Made by a program: the position numbers and the translations under genes
Part shown: positions 9,905 through 21,725 of the stretch, piece by piece
Numbering within the stretch: the stretch's first letter is position 1
How the letters are laid out: each line of letters opens with the position of its first letter
NCBI GenBank assembly: GCA_934047225.1
Contig: OW204000.1
Coordinates: forward strand, 12,790,001-12,854,000
Direction of reading: 5' to 3'
Source of the DNA: Ypsolopha sequella
Taxonomy: Eukaryota > Arthropoda > Insecta > Lepidoptera > Ypsolophidae
DNA length: 64,000 nucleotides
Notes under the pieces: model-generated
The model's database searches: none
Told to the model about the DNA's origin: nothing
What the model saw: the letters and a program-made list of their open reading frames with translations, nothing else

Positions 9905-11225
9905 AACTAACGTCACTCTTATTACGAAGTGCTACGACACATCTGCTAAACGATAACATAATGTTTCTGTAGTGTAGTTCTTTGACACATGTGATATATC
10001 ACTCTTGCTACGACGTGCTACCATCCATCTGTTACATGATAGCATAATGTTTCTGCAGTCTTATCCTATGACACATGTGTATACCACTTTTGCTACGACG
10101 TGCCACGACACATCTACTACATGATCACGTTTCTGCAGCCTAGTGCTACGACCACTCTTGCTACGAGGTGCTACGACACATCTGCTACATCATAACATAA
10201 TATTTCTGCAGTCTTGTGCTACAAGACATGTGCTATGGCTACTCATGCTACGACACCTCTGCTACATGATAACATAATTTTTCTGCAGTCTCGTGCTACG
10301 AGACATGTGATATGCTACTGTTGCTACGAGATGCTACGACACATCTGCTACATGATAACATAATGTTTCTGCAGTCTAGTGCTACGAGACATGTGCTATG
10401 TTACTCTTGCTACGAGGTGCTACGACACATCTGCTACATAATCATCCATCCATCCATCCATCAGCCTAGTCCATCCACTGCTGGAAATAAGTCATCCTGG
10501 AAGAATTGCCCATACTCACACACGCTGGGCAGGTGGGTTGGTGAGCGCGGTACCGGAACCCTCGCATCAGTGACGCCGCTGCTCATCACCGGTCTGTTCC
10601 ATATAAGGCCCGGCTGTAGGGGATGGATATACCGCCATCCATCGTTCCCAGGCATGTCGGCCTCCTGCATTTTTGCCTGTGAGCTGTCCTCTTACTCTCC
10701 CCCGAATTACTTCGAGGGGGTGGTAAGATGGTGGTACCTCCACAGTCGAGCTCGGCATCAGCTCTACCACCTGAAACATGATACATGATAATATAATGTT
10801 TCTGCAGGCTAGTGCTACGGGACATGTGCTATGTTACTATTGCTACGAGGTGCTACGACACATCTGCTACATGATAACATAATGTTTCTGCAGTCTAGTG
10901 CTACGGGAAATGTGCTATGTTACTATTGCTACGAGGTGCTACAACACATCTGCTACATGATATCATAACTTTTCTGCAGTCTTTTGCTACGAAACATGTG
11001 CTATGCTACGACACATCTGGCACATGATAACATAATGTTTCTGCAGTCTAGTGCTACGAGATATGTGCTATGCTATGACACATCTGGCACATGACAACAT
11101 AATGTTTCTGCAGTCTAGTGCAACGAGTCTTGTGCCATGCTAGCTCTTGCTACCAGATGCTACGACACATCTGGTACATGATAACATACCGTTTCTGGAG
11201 TCTAGTGCAACGAGACATGTGTTAT
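9905..11225 (+). repeat. Degenerate minisatellite, unit about 85 bp
   Basis: A unit of about 85 bases recurs roughly a dozen times. It contains TGCTACGACACATCTGCTAC, ATGATAACATAATGTTTCTG, CAGTCTAGTGCTACGAGACA and TGTGCTATGTTACTCT. Most copies include a CTGCAG site. Copies differ by substitutions and small deletions; some near 11000 are shortened. A retroposon at 10440-10781 splits the array. A diverged single copy follows at about 11580-11660 after an unrelated 350-base block. No real protein is encoded; the open frame through 10312-10788 is a by-product of the repeat and the insertion. Confidence 0.85.
10440..10781 (-). mobile_element. Retroposon family B insertion inside the minisatellite
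   Basis: The minisatellite unit is interrupted here by 342 bases flanked by TACAT on both sides (10435-10439 and 10782-10786), consistent with a target-site duplication. The left end is a CATC-unit run, which on the minus strand is a (GATG)n 3' tail. The body contains phrases (CATGCCTGGGAACGATGGATGG region, read on the minus strand) that I associate with lepidopteran non-LTR or SINE-like families. Related pieces lie at 9408-9528, 53069-53155 and about 63925-64000. It is either a 5'-truncated non-LTR element or a SINE. Confidence 0.7.
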
Positions 11226-12703
11226 TTCTTAACTGTTTAAATGTTCAACTGGATCTTGTTTAAGTCAAGCAGATTTCACTACTACATTTCGAACCCATTT
11301 TCGTAACCGCAATCACAGCGGGTTGTCAGATGTTTTATGGCTCAAGTCACCGATTTGGGTCGCTCCGGTAGCAAAAATCACCCGCAGGACAGCCAGTCCA
11401 CCGAAGGCAGGCTCTCTGAACTCAATTTACTAGCTTAATCGGCTAAAATCGGGCGTTCATATTTACAACTTCGTTCAGTTCATGTTGGTGAAATTCTCTA
11501 AGCTGAGTTAATTGTGTAGACTGAGTTTAGCTTGAACTAATCAAGTTTAGTTATAGTGGTGAAATCAGCCCTATATAAGTCCAGTGCGACGACACATGTG
11601 CTAAAACACTTTTGCTTCAAGTTGCTACGAGTCATCAGCTACGTTATGCCACAATAATTCTGTAGTCTGGTATGACGAAAAATAATATACCTACAAGATA
11701 GGCAACTAATATTCCATATAACGATAAATCCATTATGATAAATTAATTTATTTAGAAGTAAAGGAGCAACAGGATTCTGTTTTTTTTTGTTCTTGTTTCT
11801 TGTTTTTTGCTGTTCTTCTTTTGTCTTGTCAAGTAGGCATATGAAATAGTCTTGATACTTTGTTTAACTCGTTTTTTTTTTAAATGGAAATCATATAAAG
11901 TAAGTTTTATAAGAAATTTGAAAGCGTTAAAATAAACCTAGTGGTTAAATTAAATATACCTGCTTTATGGTGATGATTTAATAGTGTAAATTATGTATTG
12001 GTAATACTATTACAAAAATTTCTGTTATGTGGCTACTACAGGACAAACAGTGATTTGTGTTATTAATTTACTCATTTCATAAAATATACTCGTACAAAAG
12101 AGAAACTGAATTCCATTACCATCTTTAGTTTAACAGCCGCTAGATATCAACAAATTAATGAACTATTAAAATACTATATGTGCCCCTGAGTATCAAAGTT
12201 GTGTCCGTGTATGCACTGTCACTTCAGAGTCAACACTGGTATATCTACTTTTTACTGAGAACTATTCCTTCACAACGTGGCCTTTTACTGTTAATCTTGC
12301 TGCTTGCTTAAGGCACAAATACACGCTTTTCAGGGCGTTCTCGTACAGGTTCTAACATAGATTTTTCCTTTACTGTTCAGCAATTATACCAACTTACTTA
12401 CATCAGGTCCTCAGGCCCCACAGCAAGGCAGAAAGCAGATACAATTTTTCTCATCTGTATATATCCTAGCTTCCTTGGGACGGCCAACTCTACGCATGCC
12501 CTTAGATCGCAATTGAGGGCTTGCCTGGGAATATGTTTAAGGCTTTCTCGTAAGGTGTATATCCGACTCCATTTGCGATGACGAATTTGTATATTAACAG
12601 GATCTTTACAGCGCTTTCACAAGTCAACGTTAGATATTGTGTCTGGCCAGAAGAACTTCAGGATATTGCGTAAAATCATTACCGTATATGATTTTACTTG
12701 TTA
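11226..12703. other. Non-coding stretch with an unassigned block
   Basis: Bases 11226-11572 separate the minisatellite from a stray unit at 11580 and have a more even composition, so they may be an insertion of an unidentified repeat. The rest to 12703 is AT-rich. No exon was recognised. Confidence 0.4.
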
Positions 12704-12976
12704 GGAGCGTTTTCTCAGCCGGATTGTGAAAAATCCGCCTTTTTCTAATTATTTGTAACAGAAAATTTCAAGAAAGTCCAAATTCACTCAATATCTATTG
12801 AACAAAAGCTTATTATTGAAGTTTTAATTTACAGAAACCAATGGATACTTTGCGATGACAACATACACAATATATAGGTAATAAGGTTTTGTTCAAAAAC
12901 TATTGAGTGAATTTTGAATTTAAGTGTTAAATAGAAAAAGGCGGGTTTTTCACAATCTGGCTGCGAAACCGCTCTT
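12704..12976. repeat. Foldback MITE family C, copy 1
   Basis: Arms of about 45 bases are inverted copies: AGCGTTTTCTCAGCCGGATT followed by GTGAAAAATCCGCCTTTTTC on the left, and their complement with a few changes on the right. The central part is AT-rich. The right half of the same family (ACTATTGAGTGAATTTTGAA and AGAAAAAGGCGGGTTTTT) recurs at about 24440-24530. There is no coding capacity, and the target duplication is not clear. Confidence 0.7.
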
Positions 12977-13664
12977 TCGAGTATAACATAATAAAATATT
13001 TTGTGTAATAAATTTTAAATGATTGTATGTAATTAATAATTATAGTATTTAGGTGTGTAATAAAACTACTTATATTTGTATTAACTTATCCTAGATAATT
13101 AAGCCTACCTTTTATAACTAACACAATGAGATTTTTGTTACTCGAATAAAGAATTATTATGATTATAACTGCTAATCCAAAAGTATAAGGTAAAAATATC
13201 TTGCTTGACATAACTCATTGTGTGGTATACATATACTTTAGCTAAAAATAACATTTTACCAATTAGATTTCAGTAAGCAGCTTCCATGAAATCTAAGGAA
13301 ACCCGATAGCTAATTTATCCGTAAAAACATGATACAAAGAACCCTTCCCCTCTTTCCACCTACTTCTAAAAATGGATAAAGCAACGTGAGAAGAATAATA
13401 AAACTGTAATAGAATAGCAGACGTTCTACTTTTAACACTTGATATTATTTATTTAATTCATAAACAAAAATCCACAGCAAGTACATTCAGATTACTAAAA
13501 CATGATTAAGTAATAATAATAATAGTTATTAAAAATTAGGAACATTACAATAGTAATTTACATGAAGAGGACACAAACAAGACTCCGTAATTTATGATTA
13601 AAAAGTTTGTTGTGTGTGTGTTGAGTGTCGAGTGATTATAGGGTGTAGAGGTGTGTGCGTGTGT
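12977..13664. other. AT-rich stretch, no gene seen
   Basis: Nothing recognisable apart from a GT-rich simple-sequence stretch at about 13610-13670 next to the tail of the following retrotransposon relic. Confidence 0.4.
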
Positions 13665-14990
13665 GTTCTTTCTTTCTTTATTCTTTATTGTACACAAAAA
13701 AACGAACACAAGCAGTTACAGTAAAAGGTATGTACATATGGGTTAGCTTATCTCTAATAAGAGATTTCTTACAACAAACCATTGAGGAAACAATTGAAAT
13801 TTAAATGAGAGTTGTCATTCGCGTGCACAAAAATAATGTTTGCCTAAATATAAAAATAATATATAATAATAATGTAGCTACTTCTATTATTATATGCATT
13901 AAATACTTACCATAATCCAACAAGTAATATATAGGTAGCTTCAGCTTTCAGCTTTTTTTTAATGAACCGATAGTACTACAGTCACGAATACAATGAGGAA
14001 GAGCATTCCAAAGTTTGACTGCTTGGACATTAAAAGAATTATTACGATAAGCATATGTACTAGAGTTTTAAGGAGTGATATCCAGAACGTAGGGGTCTGT
14101 CTCTGATTAAAAATTCAAAACGCTCACGAAGGTAAGCGGGGGAAAGTGGATTCTTAAGTATGTTAAATAGGTAGGATAAAATATGAAAATTTCGGCGAAG
14201 ACGGATTGGCAACCATTCTAACTCTTTGCGAAAATGAGAGACGTGATCAAATTTACGAAGACCAAAGATAAATCGGATAACTAAGTTTTGAAGACGTTCA
14301 AGTTTAATTAACACTCGCTAACATCAAGAAGACAGACATCACCATAGTCGATAATAGGAAGAAGAAGCGTTTGAGCAAGCATAATTTTGGTTTTAAAGGG
14401 TAAAAAATTCTGGAGTTGCTTGAGTGAGTGAAAAGCGCCATGAACTCTTCTGCTGGTCTCATTCACATGTCATGCGGTTTTTACCCAAGTTTTTACCTTT
14501 GTCTGAGTAGACAATTGGAATCAGGTTGTAAATTACGAAGTAAATTATTCCATTGCTAAGAACCCCCAACCAGTATCTGCTACCTATCAACATGGCTTGT
14601 GATTTCTTAGGATTGACAAGGAGAGCAAATGGCTTAGCCCATTCAGAGATGCAATTGAGATCATGATTCACCCTTGGATGGCTGCGTGTACATCTTCTAG
14701 TTTAAAATGGTGACACAGTTGCAAATCGTCTGCATAGAGATGGTAACGAGAAAATAACGTTTCGGTGATAGAATTTATAAAAATTGAAAATAGGAGAGGT
14801 GAAAAGACGCCACCTTGTGGAACACCAGCAGTAAGTACGCATCACCCTGATGTAACATCATCAGAAATAATGCACTGCTGGCGACCACGTAAGTATGAAT
14901 CAAACCATTCTGTTACTAGGGGAGATACATTAATAGAGCCAAGGAGTGTTATGTAAAATTTCTTTCTTTTTACGAGTACAGAGGCCATGA
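13665..14990 (-). pseudogene. Jockey/CR1-type reverse transcriptase relic with 3' UTR and tail
   Basis: Read right to left, the segment gives WFDSYLRGRQQCI (about 14910), then GVPQGGVFSPLLF (14826-14790), the catalytic YADD (14737-14726), and ISEWAKPFALLVNPKKSQ (about 14645-14595). It continues with LPFKTKIMLAQTLLLPIIDY (about 14410-14350), LQNLVIRFIFGLRKFDHVS (about 14290-14235), and the C-terminal SFNVQAVKLWNALPHCIRD (about 14035-13985). A 3' untranslated region follows, with ACAATAAAGAATAAAGAAAG at the end. Order and spacing match the palm and thumb of Jockey/CR1 reverse transcriptases. Stops and frameshifts (for example near 14310 and 14845) break the frame. The copy lacks endonuclease and N-terminal parts. 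Confidence 0.85.
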
Positions 14991-15189
14991 ATGCCTTATT
15001 ATAAGTTCATTCAATCATTTACAATATAAGACTTTGAATATAAAACTTAATGCAAAACTTTATTCATAAATAACAAAGACAAAGAAATTATAAAAATAAA
15101 ATTACTTAATCTAAATAAAAATTACCTACCAATAAATTTGTACATTCTAAAATTAAACAAAAAGTATAAATCCTATATAAAACAAAAAA

Positions 15190-15775
15190 ATTGTTTAAGT
15201 CGTCGCCGTTGGGGAGGATACCCAAGACGCTGGCAGCGTTACCTCGTTGGATCGCTAAGCTGATCCTCTGACCGAGGTAAGCTCCAGCTCTTGGGTCACC
15301 AGGCGTGCCGACAATTTTTCAAGAAGTCGTCACGCGTCTGGGCCCCATGGTCCGAGAGTTTCAACACCGAACGGCGCAAACATGTAGCCCTCTACGAGAG
15401 CCACATATCTGCGCCGCTTGATATTTTTGGCCAATTACGGAGCCACGCCAGCCTCGGTTGAGGTCGCTCGGAGGGGGACGGGGCAAGAATGTCAGCACAC
15501 GTCGCACCCCAAACGAGCGACCTACCATTTTTCCATGCCAAAAGCATCATCCCACCGGGCCGCTTGCCATCGTCGCGAAATACGCCTTACGGTTCTAAAG
15601 TGGCTGGTACGTAAGCGCTGGCAAGGGCCCGGCGGATGACGTTATTGAGGCCTGGCGTAGTGTGAGAGTCGACCAGCACTGAATTTGCAAGACAGAACAA
15701 GGTGCCCGTGTTGGCCGACGACTTCTCCGCAACGGCAACGAAAACTATGCAAAACTTAAATTAACAAGGAGAACT
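15190..15775 (-). pseudogene. Retrotransposon C-terminus relic, copy 2
   Basis: This is a second copy of the family at 3415-4031, in the same orientation. On the minus strand it reads a cysteine-containing CRCGE-like start (about 15745), then [20 protein letters not shown] (about 15395-15335). After a frame change it gives RISLAIQRGNAASVLGILP and NGDDLNNFF, the characteristic C-terminal end of this family (about 15265-15190). It extends farther at the 3' side than copy 1. Frameshifts and stops make it non-functional. Confidence 0.7.
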
Positions 15776-16015
15776 ATTTAAAAAATAAGCATAATAAAAA
15801 AGGTCCCATTGTATGCGATTACATCCTAAAAAGTGAGATATATCTATGCATTTGCATATGCAGTATTATTGCATATAGGATTTTGAAACTCGCGGGCAAC
15901 TATCCCGATCATCTCGAACCGAAAGGTTCTATCCGGAACTTACCCTACTAGCAAATTATAATAAGAAGGTAATTTTGATTTTGGCGTAATTTTTATAACT
16001 TTTATAAAATACGTT
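15776..16015. other. Non-coding stretch
   Basis: No exon seen. Repeated TTGCATAT(A/G) phrases occur near 15850-15880. Confidence 0.35.
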
Positions 16016-16018
16016 TTA

Positions 16019-16193
16019 GGGGCCGACCACACAGAGCGCGGTCTAGAGTTCTACGTTCTGCGTTCCAAACAACCAGAACGCGCGTTCTCCTTGACCGTCG
16101 CGGCCTGTGTGTTTAAAGATCCAAGCCATCGCATATAGATTACAGTGAACTCGAAACGCAGAACTCTAGACCACGCTCTGTATCGTCGGCCCC
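16019..16193. mobile_element. 175-bp MITE flanked by TTA (PIF/Harbinger-like)
   Basis: The inverted ends begin GGGGCCGAC and share CAGAGCG(C/T)GGTCTAGAGTT within about 40 bases. TTA occurs on both sides (16016-16018 and 16194-16196). Inverted ends beginning with G runs plus a TTA duplication fit PIF/Harbinger. There is no coding capacity; the open frame at 16299-16051 merely crosses it. Confidence 0.75.
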
Positions 16194-16473
16194 TTATTTT
16201 TGGATAAAAATGACCTGCAATGTCACAGCACTTTAATATTCCCAAAAAACTGTTTTGGTATACCGTAAAACCTAATACGCAGACTGCCAAGGTTTCCATT
16301 TCAACGCAACACTAGAAGTGAGCCAAACGTGGAGATGTCATCAATAGATAAGACTGTCTCGTCAGGCCAGATTTGCAATAATCCTTGCAATTAAGCGTAC
16401 GGCACGTCCAGGTCTGCCGTCACGCCGCCGTGCCGCTGACAGAGTAACTATATTTATAGAGTAGTGAATCATA

Positions 16474-16633
16474 GTAAAACGCTCTGATTCAAACTCACGC
16501 ACACAGATGCGTGCTCTACACGCCGCCGTCTAAGCGAAGTTCGGGGGAGCCTCCATACAATTTTCGGTGAGGCGTGTAGAGCACGCGTCTGCGTATGTGA
16601 GTTCGAATCTGAGCGTTTGTACTAAGATTTTAC
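16474..16633. repeat. Foldback MITE with GC-rich arms
   Basis: The left arm GTAAAACGCTCTGATTCAAA, then GATGCGTGCTCTACACGCC, is mirrored on the right by GGCGTGTAGAGCACGCGTCT and TTCGAATCTGAGCG, ending near GATTTTAC at 16633. The arms cover about 60 bases with a short central loop. The target duplication is unclear. Confidence 0.65.
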
Positions 16634-16799
16634 TTTATAAATACTTTATAAATATATTTACTTTGCCGCAGGTTTCCATACCATCCTCTATTTGAGAAGA
16701 TGACTCCTGATTACATTACTGACCGCTTTTGTGTTCTACAAAACTGAAACCACATTACATTGAATAACTTTTATGTTCAAACAGTATCGTACCGCTTAC

Positions 16800-17120
16800 T
16801 CTGCTGAATAATTTTTAAATTTAAGTTGTGTGTGTTTTATTTCAACATACAGTCGCACGCCTTACTTTAGTTTACTAAGAAAATATTGTTTTAGAAAGTA
16901 CTAGAAATGACGTAAGGCTAGTCTTAGTTTATCTGAATTTGTTTTTAAAATTGTGTTTTTTTTTATTTGTTTATTTAATTTATTAATCATATTATAAGTA
17001 TAAAAAGTGATACGGAAGAGCGGAGTCTCCTATCACAGGTATACTTTTACTTAAAAGGGGACCCCAACCACTGTAAAATTATATATGATTAAGTTACCGT
17101 AATAAACGATTTCTATTTAT
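16800..17120 (+). mobile_element. Probable 3' UTR of a non-LTR retrotransposon
   Basis: The stretch ends with GGAGTCTCCTATCACAGGTA, TTAAAAGGGGACCCCAACCA and ACCGTAATAAACGATTTCTA. The final phrase resembles TGTAAATAAACGATTTCTAT at 61230, where it precedes a TTCTA-unit tail. Both look like related 3' ends with a polyadenylation signal. No coding part is retained here. Confidence 0.4.
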
Positions 17121-18159
17121 GATTTGCTTGCGCTTAGGGTTACCATCCTAAATGTCCGGATGTTTGGCCTTTCGTCGGGACTCATTCAGGCTTATTAGTT
17201 TGTTCAGATTTTTGACGACTAGCTCTAACATAAAATAATAATAAATTTTTAGGATTACAATTTTTTTACATAAAATAAATATAGTCATCACGAGCTTTTT
17301 TAGTAATAATACTTCAAATATTTTCAACCGTCCCGCGCCCAATATTCTTCTAAAACGTGCGCTGCGCGTGATTTATTACTTCGTTTTATGACAAAAATGT
17401 CCGGACTTTTGTTGAAATGTCCAGCTTTTTGTCAAGATTTTTCAGATTTTGAAATGATACTTCAACTTGGCCCCTTTTAATTACGATTAGCTTGGTCTGG
17501 CCCACTACCGCGCCTTATAGAAAACGCCTATAAAATCTAGGATGAATAGGCGTGCTCGCCCAGAAAGTAAATTCATATTTACTCTTTTTTTAGGGGTTAT
17601 TTCACTAAAGTCGAGTTCAGAAGAAACAACTAATTTGATAAATATATCTATCTATATCTATCTATTTTTATCTATCCTATATTAAAGTAGTAACGAAGTC
17701 GAAACTGTACATGTAATATATTTTGAAAAGAGTAATCTCTGTGTATTTTGCTAACGCTAAGGAGACCAAAACAGAAATTATTAGAATATGAACACGCATT
17801 ACGTCAAAACTACTGAAAGAATTTTCATGTAACTTTCACTGTATTATAGCTTAGTTTTCCAGAATTGACATGGGCTTTAAATCGTCACATCTTATCAAAA
17901 ACATGAGTTATTGCTTAGACTAGAGCTTAATTAAAACTCTTACTAGGCAAGGCTCAAGTCAAATAGTTAATATACTTCATTAAATCGACAGTGATTAGGA
18001 GCTAGACAAGGAGCATCCAGTCGTTAACCGGTTGTGTAGAAAAAAAAATTACATGTTTTTTTGCTGAATGCATTTTTTGCCCAGTCAACCCTGTTTAGTT
18101 TTTGTTCCTATACAGCTACGAATTGATCACATCTTGAAAACGATACCGAACTGGAACCA
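17121..18159. other. AT-rich stretch, no gene seen
   Basis: An ATGTCCGGA phrase occurs twice (about 17152 and 17397) and may mark a decayed repeat. A short ATCT microsatellite lies at 17645-17680. No exon was recognised. Confidence 0.35.
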
Positions 18160-18482
18160 ATAACGACGACAAAAGTAGTATAGTTTCGTTCTGTTACTTT
18201 TATCTACACGTTTAAATAATTTTATACTCGCAAATAATCAGTTTTTTCTCAAAACAAAATGTTTTAACAGTCTAATTTTGCAATTCAAAACTTCCATACA
18301 ATGGATTCAGAAATGGATTTTAAATAGCAAAATTAGATTGTAAAACAGTTTGTTAGAAAAAAAATGATTATTCACAGGTGTTAAGTTGATGAACGTGTGG
18401 GAAAAGATATATAACAGAATAAAATAATAATACTTCTGTCGTCGTTATTGGTTCCCACAATATTTGCCTTGGACCATCCATC
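18160..18482. repeat. Foldback MITE family D, copy 1
   Basis: GGAACCAATAACGACGACA on the left is mirrored by TGTCGTCGTTATTGGTTCCC on the right. The centre is itself a palindrome (CTAATTTTGCAATTCAAAAC against AAATAGCAAAATTAGATTG). The right end continues to TTGGACCATCCATC. The same family, interrupted by other elements, occurs at 49774-51629. Confidence 0.7.
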
Positions 18483-18496
18483 TTAATGTCTTTAAT

Positions 18497-18640
18497 ACCT
18501 TTAGAATTCGATCACTTCAATAACGCCAAAGATTTACATCCAATTCGATAGTTATCCACTTTATATAAAAATACATGATTAACGCAATCAAAAGCTTTCG
18601 AGAGGTCACAAAACGCATCCTGTTTTTCTTCCCAAGCATT
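18497..18640 (-). pseudogene. Fragment of a non-LTR reverse transcriptase (motif A)
   Basis: On the minus strand the sequence reads AFCDLSKAFDCVNH followed by LYKVDNYRIGCKSLALLK. The D-L-S-K-A-F-D core is motif A of Jockey/CR1/R1-like reverse transcriptases and contains the first catalytic aspartate. Only about 48 codons remain, and the frame stops on both sides. The upstream flank to 18900 shows nothing recognisable. Confidence 0.7.
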
Positions 18641-19636
18641 AAATTTGGCACTAGGCCAAATAATTATTTTAACTGATAAAGAAAACAAAAATGGAAATCA
18701 AATAAAGATTTTTATACAAGTTCACATAAATCATGTTTTTTTTTTATTTCATTCGATTTTACCCCACTCGTCTACTGACTACAGACTAGCAAGGGGTCGC
18801 TATTCAACGTATAGTCAAGTCAGAAATACGTATTTTCCGAATTAAACGTTTTATGGCAGTGCATCTAAGCCATAGGCTTAGGATATACTGCATATCCTAA
18901 GTCTATGATCTAAACGAATATACGTAGAACGTTTCCACGCATGATCGAAAATGGATTGAACCGTGAGGCTCAAACTCGCTTGCTAGAGAACGTTATCGGA
19001 AAGAAATTGAAACATGTCATGTTGAAATTTTACGTAGGTAGGTAAGTAAAAGGGGCATGTAAGTAAAACAGGAAAACTATTATCGATGTTCCCAACATTA
19101 ATAGAACTTACAGAAACACAATCTAAGTACGGAACCCACGGGGCACGGATCGAATTTGCACTTGTTCAGTTAATTTTATATTTATTCTGGCTACGGCATT
19201 GCACCGGCAGCGGCAAAATTGCAACGGAGGCAAAAATTACAGAAAAAGTGCGGTTTCCTTTCATATAAAATAGGTTTTTCATAATTTTTCGGCGCTTTGC
19301 CGCTGTGGTGTTGCAAAAAAGCCAAATGTGCGATACACCTTGTAGGAGATATGACCTTTGCCTCCATAAGGGCGATTGGAACGTTTTACCTATTTGTATC
19401 AAACAACTCTTTTATATTGGTATTTGAGATTAAAGGCTTGGCAAAATGTGGAAAACCATTGCACCATTAAGTTTTAATAATCGATATCTTAAATTCGTGT
19501 TTGGATTACAGTAAAAACAGAACTTGTTAAAATGGCAGCGGACGAAAAAAACATAGAAGACACGTTTCAAAAAAGTTGACCTTTCAAAAAGGGACCAGAC
19601 TTAAAAGGGCAAATAAAAAGGCATGATTGGTTCGTA
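18641..19636. other. Non-coding stretch
   Basis: There is a small palindrome around 18870-18905 (CTTAGGATATACTGCATATC CTAAG pattern). The segment 19180-19390 has a CGGCAGCGGCAAAATTGCAA phrase partly mirrored near 19290-19315. No supported gene; the open frames at 19086-19268 and 19402-19166 overlap on opposite strands and resemble no known protein. Confidence 0.35.
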
Positions 19637-19640
19637 CCGT

Positions 19641-20127
19641 GTATCATGTGTAAGTATCGGATATTTGGATCGATATATACCTAAAGTTGGAAAAACTGGG
19701 AAAGTTTGTAGGTGTGTAGTCGGCTTCTTATAATACTATTTTGATAGTAAAAAAAAAATCCTGGAATTACGGAATTGTTTAAAACATTACGATAATGTAA
19801 TACTTAATAGATATGTTACCGGAAATGTAAATAAATAAATTAAATTAAAAAGAAATGGATATTCAGGAATTGAATACAATTCCTAGGAAATTTATAAAAT
19901 GCCAAGCTAATTAGACAGAACAGATTATAAATTTCCTAGGAATTGTATACAATTCCTGAATAATATACATTTACGGTAACATCTATTAAGTATTAGGTAC
20001 ATCATCGTTATGTTTTAAGCATTTCCGTAATGTTTTAAGAAGCCGACTCCACGTCTCCAAACTTTTTCAAGGATTTTTCCAACTTTATGTATATATCGAT
20101 CCAATTATCTGATCCCTGATCATGTGA
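19641..20127. repeat. 487-bp foldback element with long arms
   Basis: The left arm runs from ATCATGTGTAAGTATCGGAT through GATCGATATATACCTAAAGT and GTCGGCTTCTTA to ATACAATTCCTAGGAAATTT. It is mirrored in order on the right, ending at about CTGATCCCTGATCATGTG. The arms are over 200 bases each and the loop is short. There is no coding capacity. Confidence 0.75.
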
Positions 20128-21387
20128 AACTGGCCTAGCCGTAATTGGCCGACTGACAGTGACTTCTTCTTCTTTGGCGGGCTCCTAGTCACTCATTCTC
20201 TTGGTCTCTCATCTCTCACAAAGGTCCGTGTGTGGAAAAAGTGGAACCGGCTATTCTAGACAGCCCAGCTCACGCCAGAATCCCAAGAGGCGACCTACAC
20301 AAACAAACCGTTCGTTGACAATAGTGCCATTAATAGTTCCATATTGGAACTAATGATAATTTTTGTTATCACTAGTTCCATTCAAATTGAATCTAGAAAT
20401 AATGGAACTAATGTAAAATTTTGTTTTCACTAGTTCCACTTTATTTAAATGACACTTACGAAATTTTTACGTTTGTTCCAATGAGGTTTACTTTAGTATA
20501 ATATAAGATCATTGGTTTGTTCCCACTAGATTTATTAAACAGTTTTACTATCGTAATAATAGTACTTAAGGTTTCTCCCAATGCCAACGACCTTGAACTG
20601 AGTAACTTTATAACCATTTTATATGGTTACTATAGCATTTTTTAATAAAAAAAAAATACATGTTACATCTGCATGATACACATAGTGATGTGGTTTTTCC
20701 TGAATTTTATTTTAATATACAGAAGTGAAGCAAAAAAATTCTAAGTTTACCGTTATTTCTCGATTTTTTGTCCATTTGTAACAATATAACTGCTACAGTT
20801 TTTATCGAAACGGTGTAAAAATGTATAAACTTCTAGACAAAATAATATAAAACGATGTGTTTTTCTCAGTTCTTGGAAATTCATTTAATTTTACATACAA
20901 TTAATTAAAAACACACTATTTTCGCACTCGTCAGCCGCAGCGACTGACGTAACAGCCATGATGCGGTGCGAGCTGATAAGAACTTTATTTTAATATGGTT
21001 TAGTTCATAATTTCAACCGCCACGAATCGAGTTGCTAATTTTTCCGACGAAGACACCGACAATAAACGACATATGAGCTGACGCCGTTCTTTGTATTTAT
21101 CGTTCGCTGAAACTAGGACGATGAAAAGAAATCAACAGGTTGGAACAGGCTGGACAAAGTAACTTCATTATGACCATTAAAGTTCTCTCTTTAGTCCTAC
21201 CTATATATATTAAACGTGTGAGTCACAGTATATTGGTTTTTTTATTTCGCAATACTATGCAAAATGTACTTATTGGGGTTGTCCAATGGTTATTATTTTA
21301 AACGTCATTATCAAAAGGCATTATTTTTATTTTTAGGTATGTATGTTTTCCCTTAAAACTTCAGAACCGCTCTTGTTTTTGTTAGAA
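20128..21387. other. Non-coding stretch with small repeats
   Basis: Between 20330 and 20450 the phrases ATGGAACTAATG and CACTAGTTCCA each occur twice, forming a short direct and inverted repeat cluster. The block 20930-21120 is more GC-rich but has no recognisable exon. Confidence 0.4.
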
Positions 21388-21391
21388 TTAA

Positions 21392-21721
21392 GAGGCCGGC
21401 GGAGGATGCGTAGTTCATACAAACGGAATACCAAAAGCATTTGTAAATTACACATATTCTGAAAATAATGTGTATTTATTACGATTGTAGTACAAAATAT
21501 TTAGGTCCCCAAATGTCTATTTTATATGAAAACTGATTTAAAGACGAAATATAAAGAATTTCTAATTTTCATAGAAAATTTTTTTTACTCATATTTCATA
21601 TAGATATTTGGGAACCTAGATATTCTGTGATCCAATCGGAATAAATACACACTACCTTAAGAGTATGTATAATTTACAAATGATGTTGGTATTCCGTTTG
21701 TACGCATCCTCCGCCGGGCTC
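21392..21721. mobile_element. 330-bp TTAA-flanked MITE (piggyBac-like)
   Basis: The inverted ends GAGGCCGGCGGAGGATGCGT and the complement of ACGCATCCTCCGCCGGGCTC are followed by a shared ACAAACGGAATACCA phrase. TTAA lies on both sides (21388-21391 and 21722-21725). TTAA target duplication is the hallmark of piggyBac. The ends do not begin with the usual CCC, so the assignment rests on the duplication alone. Confidence 0.65.
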
Positions 21722-21725
21722 TTAA

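Noticed and set aside
10312..10788. 158-codon plus-strand frame across the minisatellite
   Set aside because: It is made of repeat units plus the inserted retroposon; the translation shows only repeated phrases.
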